Source of the DNA: Methanomethylovorans sp041447285
GTDB lineage: Archaea; Halobacteriota; Methanosarcinia; Methanosarcinales; Methanosarcinaceae
DNA length: 64,000 nucleotides
Assembly (NCBI RefSeq): GCF_041447285.1
Contig: NZ_JBGMEB010000012.1
Span: 62,001-126,000, forward strand
Reading direction: 5' to 3'
Shown here: positions 16,954 to 26,214 of the stretch, in pieces
How positions within the stretch are numbered: position 1 is the stretch's first letter
How the letters are laid out: the number at the start of each line of letters is the position of its first letter
Position numbers and translations under genes: made by a program
Notes under the pieces: generated by a model
The model's database searches: none
Told to the model about the DNA's origin: nothing
What the model saw: the letters and a program-made list of their open reading frames with translations, nothing else

Positions 16954-18147
16954 ATGCAATCATACAAGAGATCTATGGCATTACCTCTTTTGATAATTGC
17001 TTTAGTGATGGGAATAGTTCTTACGATTGGAAGCGCTCAGTCAGCTGAAGTTTTGTATTCCCAGTATGGAGGAACAGCCAAGATAGTAGATACTAATGCT
17101 TCAATACAAGAGGCATCATCTGCGATGAATCAATTTGTTGTAATAACCACTTTAAGTCCTGAAACCACAGAGGTTCAGGCAGGAGATACAGTTACATGGA
17201 ACAATCTTCAAAGACCAAAGAAACCTGTTGTTCTGATAAGTGACGATGATCTGTGGGAGTCTCAGACCATTTATTACGGTAAATCTTTCAGCTACACTTT
17301 CCTGAATCCTGGAACATATACCTTTAACATTGAAGGTACTCAAATGAAAGGGTCAGTAATTGTTTCAGAAAAGAGCATGAAAAGTATCGCTGAAGAAGAA
17401 TCTGAAGCAGGTACTGCTGCTGGTATACCTACGATGGTATGGAATCAGACTAAAAATGTAACTGAGAGTGTGGTACAAACTGTTACAGGAACCATTGCAC
17501 AGATCACTCAAAAGAAGAGTGAATTCCTTATGATCAGGACGCTGGATCCCACTAATATGGAAGTAGAGGTTGGTGAAACCGTTACCTGGCAAAATCTCCA
17601 GAGGCCAAAGAAGCCCATAGTTCTGGTGAGCACGGAAAATCTATGGGAACCACAGACAATCTATTATGGTAAGTCTTTCAGCTTTGTTTTTGATACGCCT
17701 GGTACATATAATTTCATGCTGGACGGTACCAATATCACTGGTACAGTAGTTGTTTCAGAAGCCTCCATGGAAAATGTACCTCAGTCTATAGAAGAAACAG
17801 TCCTCCCCTCTGTTCCGGAGTCGAGCCCATTGATGGTTCAAAATGAAACCAAGGAACAATTAGGGGCAAAGATCGGAGAAATATCGCAGACTGTAACCCA
17901 GACAAAGGAGTTCCTTATGATCAAAACCATAGAACCTACAATAATGGAAGTAAAAGCTGGAGAATCTGTGACTTGGAGAAATCTCCAGAGGCCAAAGATG
18001 CCAATTGTGGTTGTAAGCAAGGAAGACTTATGGGAACCTCAGACGATTTACTATGGCAAGGTATTTATTTACACATTTGATAAACCAGGCACCTATACCT
18101 TTATGCTTGAAGGGACTGACATATCAGGTACTGTTGTGGTTGTTTGA
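16954..18147 (+). CDS. Secreted triple cupredoxin-like protein lacking copper ligands
   Basis: The 397-residue product has a signal peptide or N-anchor (residues 8-30) and three cupredoxin-like domains at about 60-138, 190-268 and 318-397, joined by Ser/Thr/Gln/Glu-rich linkers. Each domain has the plastocyanin-type frame: VxAGDTVTW, an LQRPKKP loop, LWExQTIYYGKSFxxxF and PGTYxFxxxGT. The whole protein contains no His and no Cys, so none of the three can form a type 1 copper site. The shared insert is more conserved than the rest, pointing to a common binding surface. GGGGGA about 8 nt upstream of the ATG supports the start. Role unknown; probably a cell-surface protein. Confidence 0.8.
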   Translation: MQSYKRSMALPLLIIALVMGIVLTIGSAQSAEVLYSQYGGTAKIVDTNASIQEASSAMNQFVVITTLSPETTEVQAGDTVTWNNLQRPKKPVVLISDDDLWESQTIYYGKSFSYTFLNPGTYTFNIEGTQMKGSVIVSEKSMKSIAEEESEAGTAAGIPTMVWNQTKNVTESVVQTVTGTIAQITQKKSEFLMIRTLDPTNMEVEVGETVTWQNLQRPKKPIVLVSTENLWEPQTIYYGKSFSFVFDTPGTYNFMLDGTNITGTVVVSEASMENVPQSIEETVLPSVPESSPLMVQNETKEQLGAKIGEISQTVTQTKEFLMIKTIEPTIMEVKAGESVTWRNLQRPKMPIVVVSKEDLWEPQTIYYGKVFIYTFDKPGTYTFMLEGTDISGTVVVV

Positions 18148-18169
18148 AAAGTGTTTTTTAAAAATTAAT

Positions 18170-18188
18170 CTTCCCCTTTTTGGGGAAG
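18170..18188. terminator. Bidirectional stem-loop between convergent genes
   Basis: CTTCCCC and GGGGAAG make a perfect 7-bp stem with a T5 loop. It lies between the stops of the cupredoxin-like gene (18147) and the leftward TPR gene (18206). On the minus strand a T-rich stretch (attaattttta) follows, so it could end transcription from both sides. Confidence 0.5.
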
Positions 18189-18205
18189 ACATATCTCTTA
18201 ATTTC

Positions 18206-19117
18206 TTAGATAAGGCGGGTTATCAGGTAGAAAACCAATAACACAATTGCACCTATAAGCCAGAATTTTATAGTCTCAGACAGGGGTATGCGCAGATTGG
18301 TATTTTTTCCTTCCATTTCAACATAAGAGGAAATTCTGCTCGTCCCAGGTTGAACTTCCTTTTTTTCACTATCTCTAACCGGATAATTATTTGATGCGGG
18401 CCTTTTGTTAAAAGTCGGAGTTCTCTCTCTCTTGATTACATCGTCCTTTTTTTGTTCAGCTAATGAGGTAGCAGCTACAGTTTCATTTGTTATTTCAGAT
18501 GTATTCTGCCTTGGTAAATTGTTGTCTGGGACTATTTCCTCATCAGGGGGGGCAAAACTTATCGATCCTGAAGACTTTGCAGACTCAGTATCCATGGAAA
18601 CATTCTCTATTTCATCTTCAACTACAAAAGACTCTTTTTCTCTAATATTACTGAATATTGATTCTTCTCCTTGCGGAGGAGTGAAGGACTCAACTTCTTC
18701 AGTTTCTTCTGCCTCATAATAATCTGTTTCTGCAGGAGATTCCGTAGCTAAATGCTGTTCCTCTTCCTCTATATATTCTGTCTCGTCTTGGATATACTCC
18801 GGCTGTGTTGGTATATATTCCGGTGTACTGATTCTGTCATTTTCGGTGAATGAGTTTGTCCGTTTTATGCTGATATCCAGCGAGGGATCAAGAAGAGTAG
18901 CTCTGTCATAGCTTCTTTTTGCCTCATCGAATTTACCCATATCTTCGAGTATCCGACCTCTCTTTACCCATCCGCTGACATTATTAGGTTCTAATTCCAG
19001 AGAACGTGTAAAATATTCCAGTTTTTTTTCCGGATCCGGGCTTTTTATGCCCATACTATACCAATTCTCTGCTTCCTTTTGTTTTTTCTTGGATTTAACG
19101 TCATCCATCAAGCCCAT
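18206..19117 (-). CDS. TPR protein with C-terminal membrane anchor
   Basis: A 303-residue protein: a charged N-terminal helix, about two TPR-like units (residues 18-85, with NWYSMGIKSPDPEKKLEYFT and WVKRGRILEDMGKFDEAKRS), a long acidic low-complexity region rich in Glu, Ser and Thr (about 95-245), and a C-terminal membrane helix (WLIGAIVLLVFYLITRLI). This is the layout of a tail-anchored scaffold facing the cytoplasm. No partner is evident; it converges on the cupredoxin-like gene. GAGGTG 5 nt before the ATG at 19117 fixes the start, rather than a GTG two codons earlier. Confidence 0.75.
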   Translation of the reverse strand: MGLMDDVKSKKKQKEAENWYSMGIKSPDPEKKLEYFTRSLELEPNNVSGWVKRGRILEDMGKFDEAKRSYDRATLLDPSLDISIKRTNSFTENDRISTPEYIPTQPEYIQDETEYIEEEEQHLATESPAETDYYEAEETEEVESFTPPQGEESIFSNIREKESFVVEDEIENVSMDTESAKSSGSISFAPPDEEIVPDNNLPRQNTSEITNETVAATSLAEQKKDDVIKRERTPTFNKRPASNNYPVRDSEKKEVQPGTSRISSYVEMEGKNTNLRIPLSETIKFWLIGAIVLLVFYLITRLI

Positions 19118-19242
19118 AAGCACACCTCATTTCATTAACAAACCAATACATCTGCCATCCCTACAACTTATCAGATTAATTGGTATATATAATGTACTTA
19201 TATATAAGTATCAGTTACAACTGTATAGCAATGACTCTTCAG

Positions 19243-20022
19243 TCAGAACAGTTTCTTTTGTCCCGAAGGTCCCCTTGCATATTTTCCAAATTCGCTGCTT
19301 ATAAGCTCTTTTCCGTTAAATACTGGCCCGTCCTTGCAGACTCTAAGGCCAGCTTCATCCATACAACATGCACCGCATACTCCTATACCGCATTTGAAAT
19401 ACCGATGAAGGCTGAACTCCGTGCGTTCTAATGCACTTTCCCGTTCAAGAATACCAAATACTCTCTTCATCATCATTTCAGGTCCACAGGTATATATTCT
19501 GTCATACTTTGATACATCAATTTCATCAAGTACATCTGTTACAAATCCACAGCGATGCGCAGATCCATCATCTGTAGTGATGTATACCTGTCCAGATTGA
19601 AGGAACCTATTCATAAATAGCAATTCATTGACATTTCTGGCTCCCAGGATGGTAGTTACCTGAGAGCAAGAGGGATAAACATTCTCAGCAAGTGGTGCAA
19701 GAGGTGCTGCCCCAACTCCTCCTGCAATGAGCAATATATTTTCGCCATCTTTTGGAAGTGTAAATCCTCTTCCAAAAGGCCCTCTTAATCCTACTGAATC
19801 ACCTTCATTCAGATCGAACAGCCGCGATGTGGCATCACCGACTTTCTGCACTGTAATGGCATTTTTGTAGGACAATGTCATAGGGATCTCATCTACTCCT
19901 CTTATCCACACCATGACAAACTGGCCAATTATGGCATCTTCAAATGAATGATCGAAAAAGAATGTACGAGTGGACGGTGTTTCATCCACTATTTTTACAA
20001 TATTTGCATTCAGTGGGAGCAT
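19243..20022 (-). CDS. pyrK: Dihydroorotate dehydrogenase electron transfer subunit
   Basis: A 259-residue ferredoxin-reductase-like protein that passes electrons from PyrD to NAD or another acceptor. The FAD site is near residue 50 (MTLSYKNAI), the NAD-binding loop is LLIAGGVGAAPLAP, and the 2Fe-2S site is CGIGVCGACC with a later Cys in LRVCKDGPVF. Its ATG overlaps the pyrD stop (TGATG), and AGAGG sits just upstream, so PyrD and PyrK are coupled and should form the usual PyrDK complex for pyrimidine synthesis. Confidence 0.93.
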   Translation of the reverse strand: MLPLNANIVKIVDETPSTRTFFFDHSFEDAIIGQFVMVWIRGVDEIPMTLSYKNAITVQKVGDATSRLFDLNEGDSVGLRGPFGRGFTLPKDGENILLIAGGVGAAPLAPLAENVYPSCSQVTTILGARNVNELLFMNRFLQSGQVYITTDDGSAHRCGFVTDVLDEIDVSKYDRIYTCGPEMMMKRVFGILERESALERTEFSLHRYFKCGIGVCGACCMDEAGLRVCKDGPVFNGKELISSEFGKYARGPSGQKKLF

Positions 20023-20924
20023 CAGAACCTCTCATGCGCAATTCCGGTGATATCTTCTATATTCGCATAACCATATTCTTTCAGGAACCTGTTAATACCT
20101 TCAGATATGTTGGAGAACACATTTGTTCCTTCATAGACTGCCGAGCCAATTTGTAGTGCACTGGCACCTGCCATGACCATTTCTACAGCATGTTGCCAAG
20201 TTGATACGCCTCCAACTCCTATTATTGGTATATCCAGGTTATCATAGAGGTCATAAATACATTTTACAGCAACAGGGCGTATTGCCTCTCCGGAAAGACC
20301 ACCAAAGCGGTTACCCAACACTGGATATCCGGAGTGGATATCGATAGTCATTCCCCGTACAGTGTTAATAGCCACCACTGCATCTGCCCCTCCTTCTTGT
20401 GCTGCCTTACCTATTGTAACAATGTCCGTGACATTTGGTGTAAGTTTAACCCAGACCGGCAGATCAGTTATTTCAGATACTGCTGAGGTGACAGATTTTA
20501 CCATTACAGGGTCAGTGCCTACTGATGCACCATATCCCATAGCATGAGGGCAACTAACATTAAGTTCGAAAGCATCTGGTTTTCCCGGTATAAGTCCTTC
20601 TGCAACCTTGCGGAACTCATCTGCATTGCCACCGAAAATACTTGCTATCACCGGCACGCCTGCTTTATGCTTTGCTTTTTCAAGTTCCGGGAGAAAGGCT
20701 CCATAGGAAGGATTTGGTAACCCCATGGCATTCAGATATCCATGGTCAAGCTTCACCATGCTTGGATTGCTGTGTCCATCCTTGGGCTGTGGTCCGATGG
20801 ACTTTGTCACTACTGCACCTGCACCTTCATGAGCCATCCGGACAAGTGCTGCTCCGGTAGTACCCATGATACCTGCAGCAAGTATTGTCGGATTCTTCAT
20901 ACGTAACCCTGTGATGTTGATCAT
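20022..20924 (-). CDS. pyrD: Dihydroorotate dehydrogenase catalytic subunit (class 1B)
   Basis: The 300-residue FMN barrel oxidises dihydroorotate to orotate. The N-terminal NPTILAAGIMGTTG, the substrate loop NAMGLPNPSYGAF, ELNVSCPHAMGYG (catalytic Cys of class 1 enzymes), VKLTPNVTDI and the phosphate site GVGGVSTWQHAVEMVMAGAS are all present. GAGGTATTTCC precedes the ATG. It sits 19 nt after hemC at the end of the long heme operon and overlaps pyrK, so transcription is probably shared with the heme genes. Confidence 0.94.
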   Translation of the reverse strand: MINITGLRMKNPTILAAGIMGTTGAALVRMAHEGAGAVVTKSIGPQPKDGHSNPSMVKLDHGYLNAMGLPNPSYGAFLPELEKAKHKAGVPVIASIFGGNADEFRKVAEGLIPGKPDAFELNVSCPHAMGYGASVGTDPVMVKSVTSAVSEITDLPVWVKLTPNVTDIVTIGKAAQEGGADAVVAINTVRGMTIDIHSGYPVLGNRFGGLSGEAIRPVAVKCIYDLYDNLDIPIIGVGGVSTWQHAVEMVMAGASALQIGSAVYEGTNVFSNISEGINRFLKEYGYANIEDITGIAHERF

Positions 20925-20943
20925 GGAAATACCTCTAAGATCC

Positions 20944-21864
20944 TTACTTGTTGATCCTGAGTTTGGATACGGCTTCTTTTACAAGTTCCTTGCCACCCTT
21001 AGCTACAAGTTCCTTGCCAAGTTTGGATGCATGTGTATGGTAGTCCTCGAGGGGAATAATCTCATCAACACGGACCTGACGGGTCCCATCCAGAGAAAGC
21101 ACTTCTGCAAGTACTCTTACCTCATCATTGTTTATGAATTGTGAAAAGGAACCTATAGGGGCTGTACATCCACCCTCTACATCCTTAATTACAATACGTT
21201 CAATCTCGGTGGCGATACGTGTCTGGGTGTGACTAAGCTGTGAAGTCACAGTCTCTGCCTCTGATCCAGCAGGTGTCACAATCGCTATGGTTCCCTGATT
21301 AGCTGAAGGGCAGAACCTTTCTGTATCCAGACGTTCTACATCAAGTTCCCATTTCATGCGCTGTAGACCAGCTTCTGCAAGCATAATGCCATCGTAATGG
21401 CCATCTTCAAGCTTCTTCATACGTGTATTGATATTACCGCGCAGGTCTTTAATGTGCAGATCAGGCCTGTATCTTAAAAGCTGGGCTCTCCTGCGCATGG
21501 AAGTAGTACCGAGCACTGCGCCCTTTGGCAGGTCATCCAGCTTTGCGCCATCTCTGGTAAGTAGTACATCGTGGGGGGAATCTCTTTCAAGTACTGCAGA
21601 AGTTGTAAGCTCTGGAGGCCTCATGGTTGGCAGGTCTTTCATGGAATGTACTGCAATTTCGATGAATCCTTCCACCATCTTGTCGTCCAGTTCACGCACA
21701 AAGGCTCCTACACCTACGACTTCGTGCAGGGGTCTGTCTGTGAATCTATCTCCTGTGGTCTTTATGATCTTACGGCTTGTTTCAACACCCATGTCTGCCA
21801 GCATTTTGGCAACGATGTCCGCCTGTGCCAGAGCAAGGGCACTGCCACGTGTTCCTATTATCAT
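20944..21864 (-). CDS. hemC: Hydroxymethylbilane synthase (porphobilinogen deaminase)
   Basis: The 306-residue enzyme joins four porphobilinogens into hydroxymethylbilane. It starts IIGTRGSALALAQ, has AVHSMKDLPT in the substrate site, TTSMRRRAQLLRYRPDL, and carries the dipyrromethane cofactor on the Cys of EGGCTAPIGSF. AAGGTTGC lies upstream of the ATG. Gene order places it after hemL. The next enzyme, uroporphyrinogen III synthase (hemD), is not found in this window; pyrD follows instead. Confidence 0.95.
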   Translation of the reverse strand: MIIGTRGSALALAQADIVAKMLADMGVETSRKIIKTTGDRFTDRPLHEVVGVGAFVRELDDKMVEGFIEIAVHSMKDLPTMRPPELTTSAVLERDSPHDVLLTRDGAKLDDLPKGAVLGTTSMRRRAQLLRYRPDLHIKDLRGNINTRMKKLEDGHYDGIMLAEAGLQRMKWELDVERLDTERFCPSANQGTIAIVTPAGSEAETVTSQLSHTQTRIATEIERIVIKDVEGGCTAPIGSFSQFINNDEVRVLAEVLSLDGTRQVRVDEIIPLEDYHTHASKLGKELVAKGGKELVKEAVSKLRINK

Positions 21865-21876
21865 GTTATAGCAACC

Positions 21877-23142
21877 TTATTTGAGATTCGCTTCATATGC
21901 GGCCAGCAATCTATGCAGATCCTCTTCTGAATGTGCCGTGCAGAGGAAATTCGTCTCGAACTGCGAAGGGGGCAGGAATATGCCGTTATCCAGCATCCTG
22001 AAAAAGAATTTCAGATACCCTTCCTTATTACATCTGAGGACTTCCTGGTAGTTGCGGGGCTTGTCGCCGAAAAACACCTTGAACATAGAGGATATACCAC
22101 ATACATTGTAGTTAAGACCGAGATCTTCAACGATATCATTAATGCCTGCACGCAGTTTGTCTCCGGTAGCATTTAGTTTCTTGTGCACATTTTCCTTTTC
22201 CAGTATATCAAGAACGGTAATTCCGGCGGCAACAGATGTGGGACTGCCGCTAAAAGTACCCGCCTGGTATACACCTCCCGATGGTGCTACCATTTCCATT
22301 ATCTCGCGTTTTCCTCCGAATACTCCAATGGGCATGCCACCGCCTATTATCTTGCCGAGTGTGGTCATATCCGGTGTAACTCCGTAGTATTCCTGAGCTC
22401 CACCCATAGCCATGCGGAAACCCGTGATAACTTCATCAAATATGAGTACAACATCGTTTTCTTCTGTGATCTTGCGCACTTCCTGCAGGTAACCTTCGTC
22501 TGGCAGAATAGGACCAACGTTGCCCATTACTGGCTCCAGAATAAATGCTGCAATATCCTTTCCATATTTTTCCATTACCTGTGTAAGTGCCTCTACATCG
22601 TTGAAAGGCACCTGTAATGTGTTTCTTGTGAAGTCCTCCGGTACTCCCAGAGAATCAGGTTTTCCAAGAGTGGTGGCACCTGAGCCGGCTTTAATAAGCA
22701 CTGAGTCATGTGCTCCATGGAAACCACCTTCTATTTTGATGAACTTGTTCCTGCCCGTAAAACCACGTGCAACACGCAGGGCACTCATGGTTGCTTCAGT
22801 ACCAGTGGAGACAAACCTTACCATGTCTATACTGGGGTAAATACCTGCGATCCTTTCTGCTAGTTTTATTTCCAGCTCTGTTGGTGTGCCATACAACCAG
22901 CCTTTATCCAGCTGTTCAATGATAGTTCGTTTTATTTTTGGGTTTGCATGTCCCAGTAGTTTTGGCCCGTATGCAAGGCAGAAATCAATATACTCATTGC
23001 CATCAGCATCGGTTATTTTAGAACCCGAGGCAGATGCTGCATAAAATGGAAAGGGTTTAATGGCTCTTACGGGGCTGCTCACTCCACCCGGAATAAGTTT
23101 TCGCGCTTTTTCATATAATTTCTCAGATTTTGCCAAATCCAT
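21877..23142 (-). CDS. hemL: Glutamate-1-semialdehyde 2,1-aminomutase
   Basis: The 421-residue PLP enzyme converts glutamate-1-semialdehyde to 5-aminolevulinate. It has the family start PGGVSSPVRA, STGTEATMSALRVARG, FDEVITGFR and the PLP lysine in TLGKIIGGGMPIG. Two in-frame ATGs precede the chosen one; GGTGAT 4 nt before 23142 and the typical N-terminus (MDLAKSEKLYEKA) favour this start. It lies 16 nt after hemB in the heme operon. Confidence 0.94.
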   Translation of the reverse strand: MDLAKSEKLYEKARKLIPGGVSSPVRAIKPFPFYAASASGSKITDADGNEYIDFCLAYGPKLLGHANPKIKRTIIEQLDKGWLYGTPTELEIKLAERIAGIYPSIDMVRFVSTGTEATMSALRVARGFTGRNKFIKIEGGFHGAHDSVLIKAGSGATTLGKPDSLGVPEDFTRNTLQVPFNDVEALTQVMEKYGKDIAAFILEPVMGNVGPILPDEGYLQEVRKITEENDVVLIFDEVITGFRMAMGGAQEYYGVTPDMTTLGKIIGGGMPIGVFGGKREIMEMVAPSGGVYQAGTFSGSPTSVAAGITVLDILEKENVHKKLNATGDKLRAGINDIVEDLGLNYNVCGISSMFKVFFGDKPRNYQEVLRCNKEGYLKFFFRMLDNGIFLPPSQFETNFLCTAHSEEDLHRLLAAYEANLK

Positions 23143-23158
23143 AAACATCACCATTCAG

Positions 23159-24133
23159 TTACTGTAACATCCTTGCCAGGTCCTTTGCAAAATAGGTAAG
23201 GATCATATCTGCTCCTGCTCTTTTAATGGATAGCAGGGACTCATACATCACCTTTTTCTCGTCCAGCCAGCCCATGCGTGCAGCAGCTTTAAGCATTGCA
23301 AATTCACCGCTGACATTGTATGCAGCAGTGGGCATCTTGAACTCTGTCTTGATACGGTAGAGTATATCTAGGTAAGGAAGGGCAGGTTTTACCATTATAA
23401 CATCAGCCCCTTCCAAAATATCCAGTTCTGCTTCCCTTATTGCCTCATCTGAATTTGCAGGGTCCATCTGGTAACTGGAACGGTCACCAAAAGAATACCC
23501 CGAGTCTGCTGCTTCTCTGAAAGGACCGTAGAAAGCGGAAGAATACTTTGCTGCATATGACATTATAGGTACATCCTTGCAGTGATTTTCATCAAGTGCC
23601 TCTCTTATGGCACTTATCATTCCATCCATCATTCCGGAAGGGGCCACCATATCTGCGCCGGCAAGAGCATGGCTTACTGCTGTTTTACCAAGTAATGGAA
23701 GCGTGGGATCGTTCAATATTTCTTCTTTTTCCATATCTACAACGCCACAATGCCCATGACTCGTATATTCGCACAGGCATACGTCTGTAATAACATAGAT
23801 GTCCTTTCCAAGCTCGTTCTTAATCTCGCGCACAGCCCTCTGTACAACATCATCCTCTCCCCATGCGCTACTTCCCTTTTCGTCTTTTGTGGAAGGTATC
23901 CCAAAGAGTATAACTGCGGGAATACCCAGATCTGCAGCCTCTTTTGCATCGTCTGCTGCCATATCAACAGGTAATCTGGAGATTCCTGGCATGGAAGACA
24001 TTGCCAGTGGTGAATCGATATTTTCATCCACAAACATTGGGTAGATAAGGTCATCAACTGAAAGTGATGTCTCACGTACCATATCTCTGATCTTGCCGTT
24101 TCTCAGTCTTCTCATCCTAACCTGTGGGAACAT
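23159..24133 (-). CDS. hemB: Delta-aminolevulinic acid dehydratase (porphobilinogen synthase)
   Basis: The 324-residue barrel enzyme condenses two 5-aminolevulinates to porphobilinogen. The zinc-type Cys cluster is DVCLCEYTSHGHCG, so this is the Zn-dependent form. The two catalytic lysines are in YAAKYSSAFYGPFREA and VIMVKPALPYLDI. The frame is open to 24187, but GTGATC, part of the anti-16S consensus GGAGGTGATC, lies just before the ATG at 24133, and family proteins start near MFPQVRMRRLR. It follows hemA by 13 nt. Confidence 0.94.
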   Translation of the reverse strand: MFPQVRMRRLRNGKIRDMVRETSLSVDDLIYPMFVDENIDSPLAMSSMPGISRLPVDMAADDAKEAADLGIPAVILFGIPSTKDEKGSSAWGEDDVVQRAVREIKNELGKDIYVITDVCLCEYTSHGHCGVVDMEKEEILNDPTLPLLGKTAVSHALAGADMVAPSGMMDGMISAIREALDENHCKDVPIMSYAAKYSSAFYGPFREAADSGYSFGDRSSYQMDPANSDEAIREAELDILEGADVIMVKPALPYLDILYRIKTEFKMPTAAYNVSGEFAMLKAAARMGWLDEKKVMYESLLSIKRAGADMILTYFAKDLARMLQ

Positions 24134-24146
24134 TTGATCACTTCTG

Positions 24147-25418
24147 TCACTTGCATTTATCTGTATTAGTTTCCGGTTTCTTCTCAATGTTAAATAACCT
24201 TGAAACTACATCCAATAAGTCATCATCATTCGTTTCTGCAGCAGTGCGTATTACTTTTGTGGGTTCTGCCAGGATCTTATTGACTATGGAATGTGTAAGG
24301 TCATCTAATACCCTGTTCTCGATTTCACCCATTGTATGGTAAGCGCACAACTTAGTTACCGCACGCTCTTTTTCCTGTTTCCTTACTTTATATACATTGG
24401 CATAAATGGCAGAAACAAGATGGTCGGCTTTCTGGTGCTTGTACTGTTTAAGAAGCAAGTCAAGTTCCTCATCAACTATTTTTTCTGCCCTCTTTGCTTC
24501 TTCTTTGCGCTGTGCAAGACTCCTTTCGTTTATAATCCTTAGATTATCAATGTTGTAGAGTTTGACGTGGTCTATTTCTGCGACACTTGATTCTATATCC
24601 CTTGGATTGGCGATATCAATTAGCAGGAGATCTCTGTCTCGGCCCTTCATTATCTCTTCTATTAATGATTTTTTCAGTACATAATGGGGTGCGGACGTGG
24701 CGCTGATCACTACGTCGGCTTTCTTTACATGCTCTGCCAGGTTCTCAAAACGTACTGCATGCCCTCCCATGCTATCTGCCAGTTCACGGGCTTTTTCAAA
24801 AGTGCGATTTGCTATGTATACAAGGTCCATTTCCCTGTGAGATAGTGCCCTGGTCACAAGTGTTCCCATTTCACCGGTGCCTATCACAAGCACCATTTTT
24901 CCTTCTAGGCCTCCAAGTGCCATTTCAGCTAAATCCACTGCGGCCGAGCCAATAGATACTGCACCTCTATTCACTTCGGTCTCTGTGCGGACCCTCTTGC
25001 CTACTTGTATGGCTTTACTGAATGCGGTATCAAGTATTCTTCCGGTGGTGCCCACTTTTTTAGCAAGAAGATACATATCTCTTATTTGTCCAAGTATCTG
25101 ATCTTCTCCAACTATCATGGACTCCAGCCCGCAAGCAAGCCTTAAAAGGTGCAGGAGTGATTCCTGATGATCTCTGAATTCAACTAGTTGCAAAGGAAAA
25201 GACATACTTTTTGCAAAATTGAACAAGACGCTGCTCCCTTTTGGAGAAACCACATATATCTCTATGCGGTTACAGGTTTTCATCACCACGCATTCGTGGA
25301 CAAATTCATTAGAATAAAGATCTCTGAGAACTTCTTCAAGATCTCCTTTCCAGGACCTTTCCATTTCCTCTATACTGGCCTTGGAATGGGTTATAACCAT
25401 GCTGTTTATCTCTGTCAA
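24147..25418 (-). CDS. hemA: Glutamyl-tRNA reductase
   Basis: The 423-residue enzyme reduces glutamyl-tRNA to glutamate-1-semialdehyde, the committed step to tetrapyrroles. The catalytic Cys is in VVMKTCNRIEIYV, the tRNA/substrate region reads LRLACGLESMIVGEDQILGQ, and the NADPH loop is VIGTGEMG. The start is an unusual TTG, made likely by a full GGAGGTG 4 nt upstream and by the normal N-terminus MTEINSMVITHSKA; the next ATG would truncate the family core. It is 66 nt downstream of sirC. Confidence 0.94.
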   Translation of the reverse strand: MTEINSMVITHSKASIEEMERSWKGDLEEVLRDLYSNEFVHECVVMKTCNRIEIYVVSPKGSSVLFNFAKSMSFPLQLVEFRDHQESLLHLLRLACGLESMIVGEDQILGQIRDMYLLAKKVGTTGRILDTAFSKAIQVGKRVRTETEVNRGAVSIGSAAVDLAEMALGGLEGKMVLVIGTGEMGTLVTRALSHREMDLVYIANRTFEKARELADSMGGHAVRFENLAEHVKKADVVISATSAPHYVLKKSLIEEIMKGRDRDLLLIDIANPRDIESSVAEIDHVKLYNIDNLRIINERSLAQRKEEAKRAEKIVDEELDLLLKQYKHQKADHLVSAIYANVYKVRKQEKERAVTKLCAYHTMGEIENRVLDDLTHSIVNKILAEPTKVIRTAAETNDDDLLDVVSRLFNIEKKPETNTDKCK

Positions 25419-25484
25419 GGTACACCTCCATTGTTGCTAATGGTCTGGTTCCATGTGTGAGATATGGGATGTAGTTCCATGATA

Positions 25485-26156
25485 TCAATCTTTCTTATTG
25501 ATTTTTTCCTGTACTATATCATACGCTCTCTTATACGCTTTTTCGTATGAGTCTGAGATTTCTTTCCAGATAATGTCATCTTCCAGGACTTCCCAGAGAA
25601 TTGATCTTCTCTGTTTTTGGTCTCCCACATGTTCCTTTAAATAAGTTCGGATGTCATTCTGCAATGCTATCATTTGCTCATATTCCGGGGTAATGACCTT
25701 TTCAATACGCTGGCGGACATATCTTGAGAAAGCAGGACTTGAACCAGTAGTAGAGATGCCTATTACAAGATCTCCTCTTTGGATCACTGCTGGTATGGTA
25801 ACTTCGCCGATAGTGTCTACCTGATTGGTCAATATGTTCCGGGACTTTGCAATGGATGTGATCCTATCATTTATCAGTTTATTGCTGGTTGCAGGTATCA
25901 CAAGGAAGGCACCATCTATGAACTCCATGATCTCATTATCTGAAAAGGATCCAGCATCCATCTCTATCAAAGTTACAGATTTCTGCATTTGAAGCTCGAT
26001 GAGCTTTTGAGAAAAAGTCTTACTTATTACCAAAGTATTGGCATATTCACTAAACAATTCAGCTTTTCTTTCCCCAACAGACCCACCGCCAAAGATCACC
26101 ACTTTCCTACCATGCAAATTGATCATCAGTGGCAGGAAACCCTTATTTTCTGGCAT
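25485..26156 (-). CDS. sirC: Precorrin-2 dehydrogenase / sirohydrochlorin ferrochelatase (Met8/SirC type)
   Basis: A 223-residue protein with the NAD-binding start LHGRKVVIFGGGSVGERKAE, then DNEIMEFIDGAFLVIPATSN, NQVDTIGEVTIPAVIQRGDL and STTGSSPAFSRYVRQRIE. It oxidises precorrin-2 to sirohydrochlorin; whether it also inserts iron is not decidable from sequence. Siroheme is the substrate of the AhbAB decarboxylase encoded just upstream, so it belongs to the archaeal heme route. GGAG lies 6 nt before the ATG. Confidence 0.9.
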   Translation of the reverse strand: MPENKGFLPLMINLHGRKVVIFGGGSVGERKAELFSEYANTLVISKTFSQKLIELQMQKSVTLIEMDAGSFSDNEIMEFIDGAFLVIPATSNKLINDRITSIAKSRNILTNQVDTIGEVTIPAVIQRGDLVIGISTTGSSPAFSRYVRQRIEKVITPEYEQMIALQNDIRTYLKEHVGDQKQRRSILWEVLEDDIIWKEISDSYEKAYKRAYDIVQEKINKKD

Positions 26157-26214
26157 GGTATTCTCCGGTATAGGTCTGGATATTTGTTATTAGTATCTTA
26201 GGTAATATGAGTTT

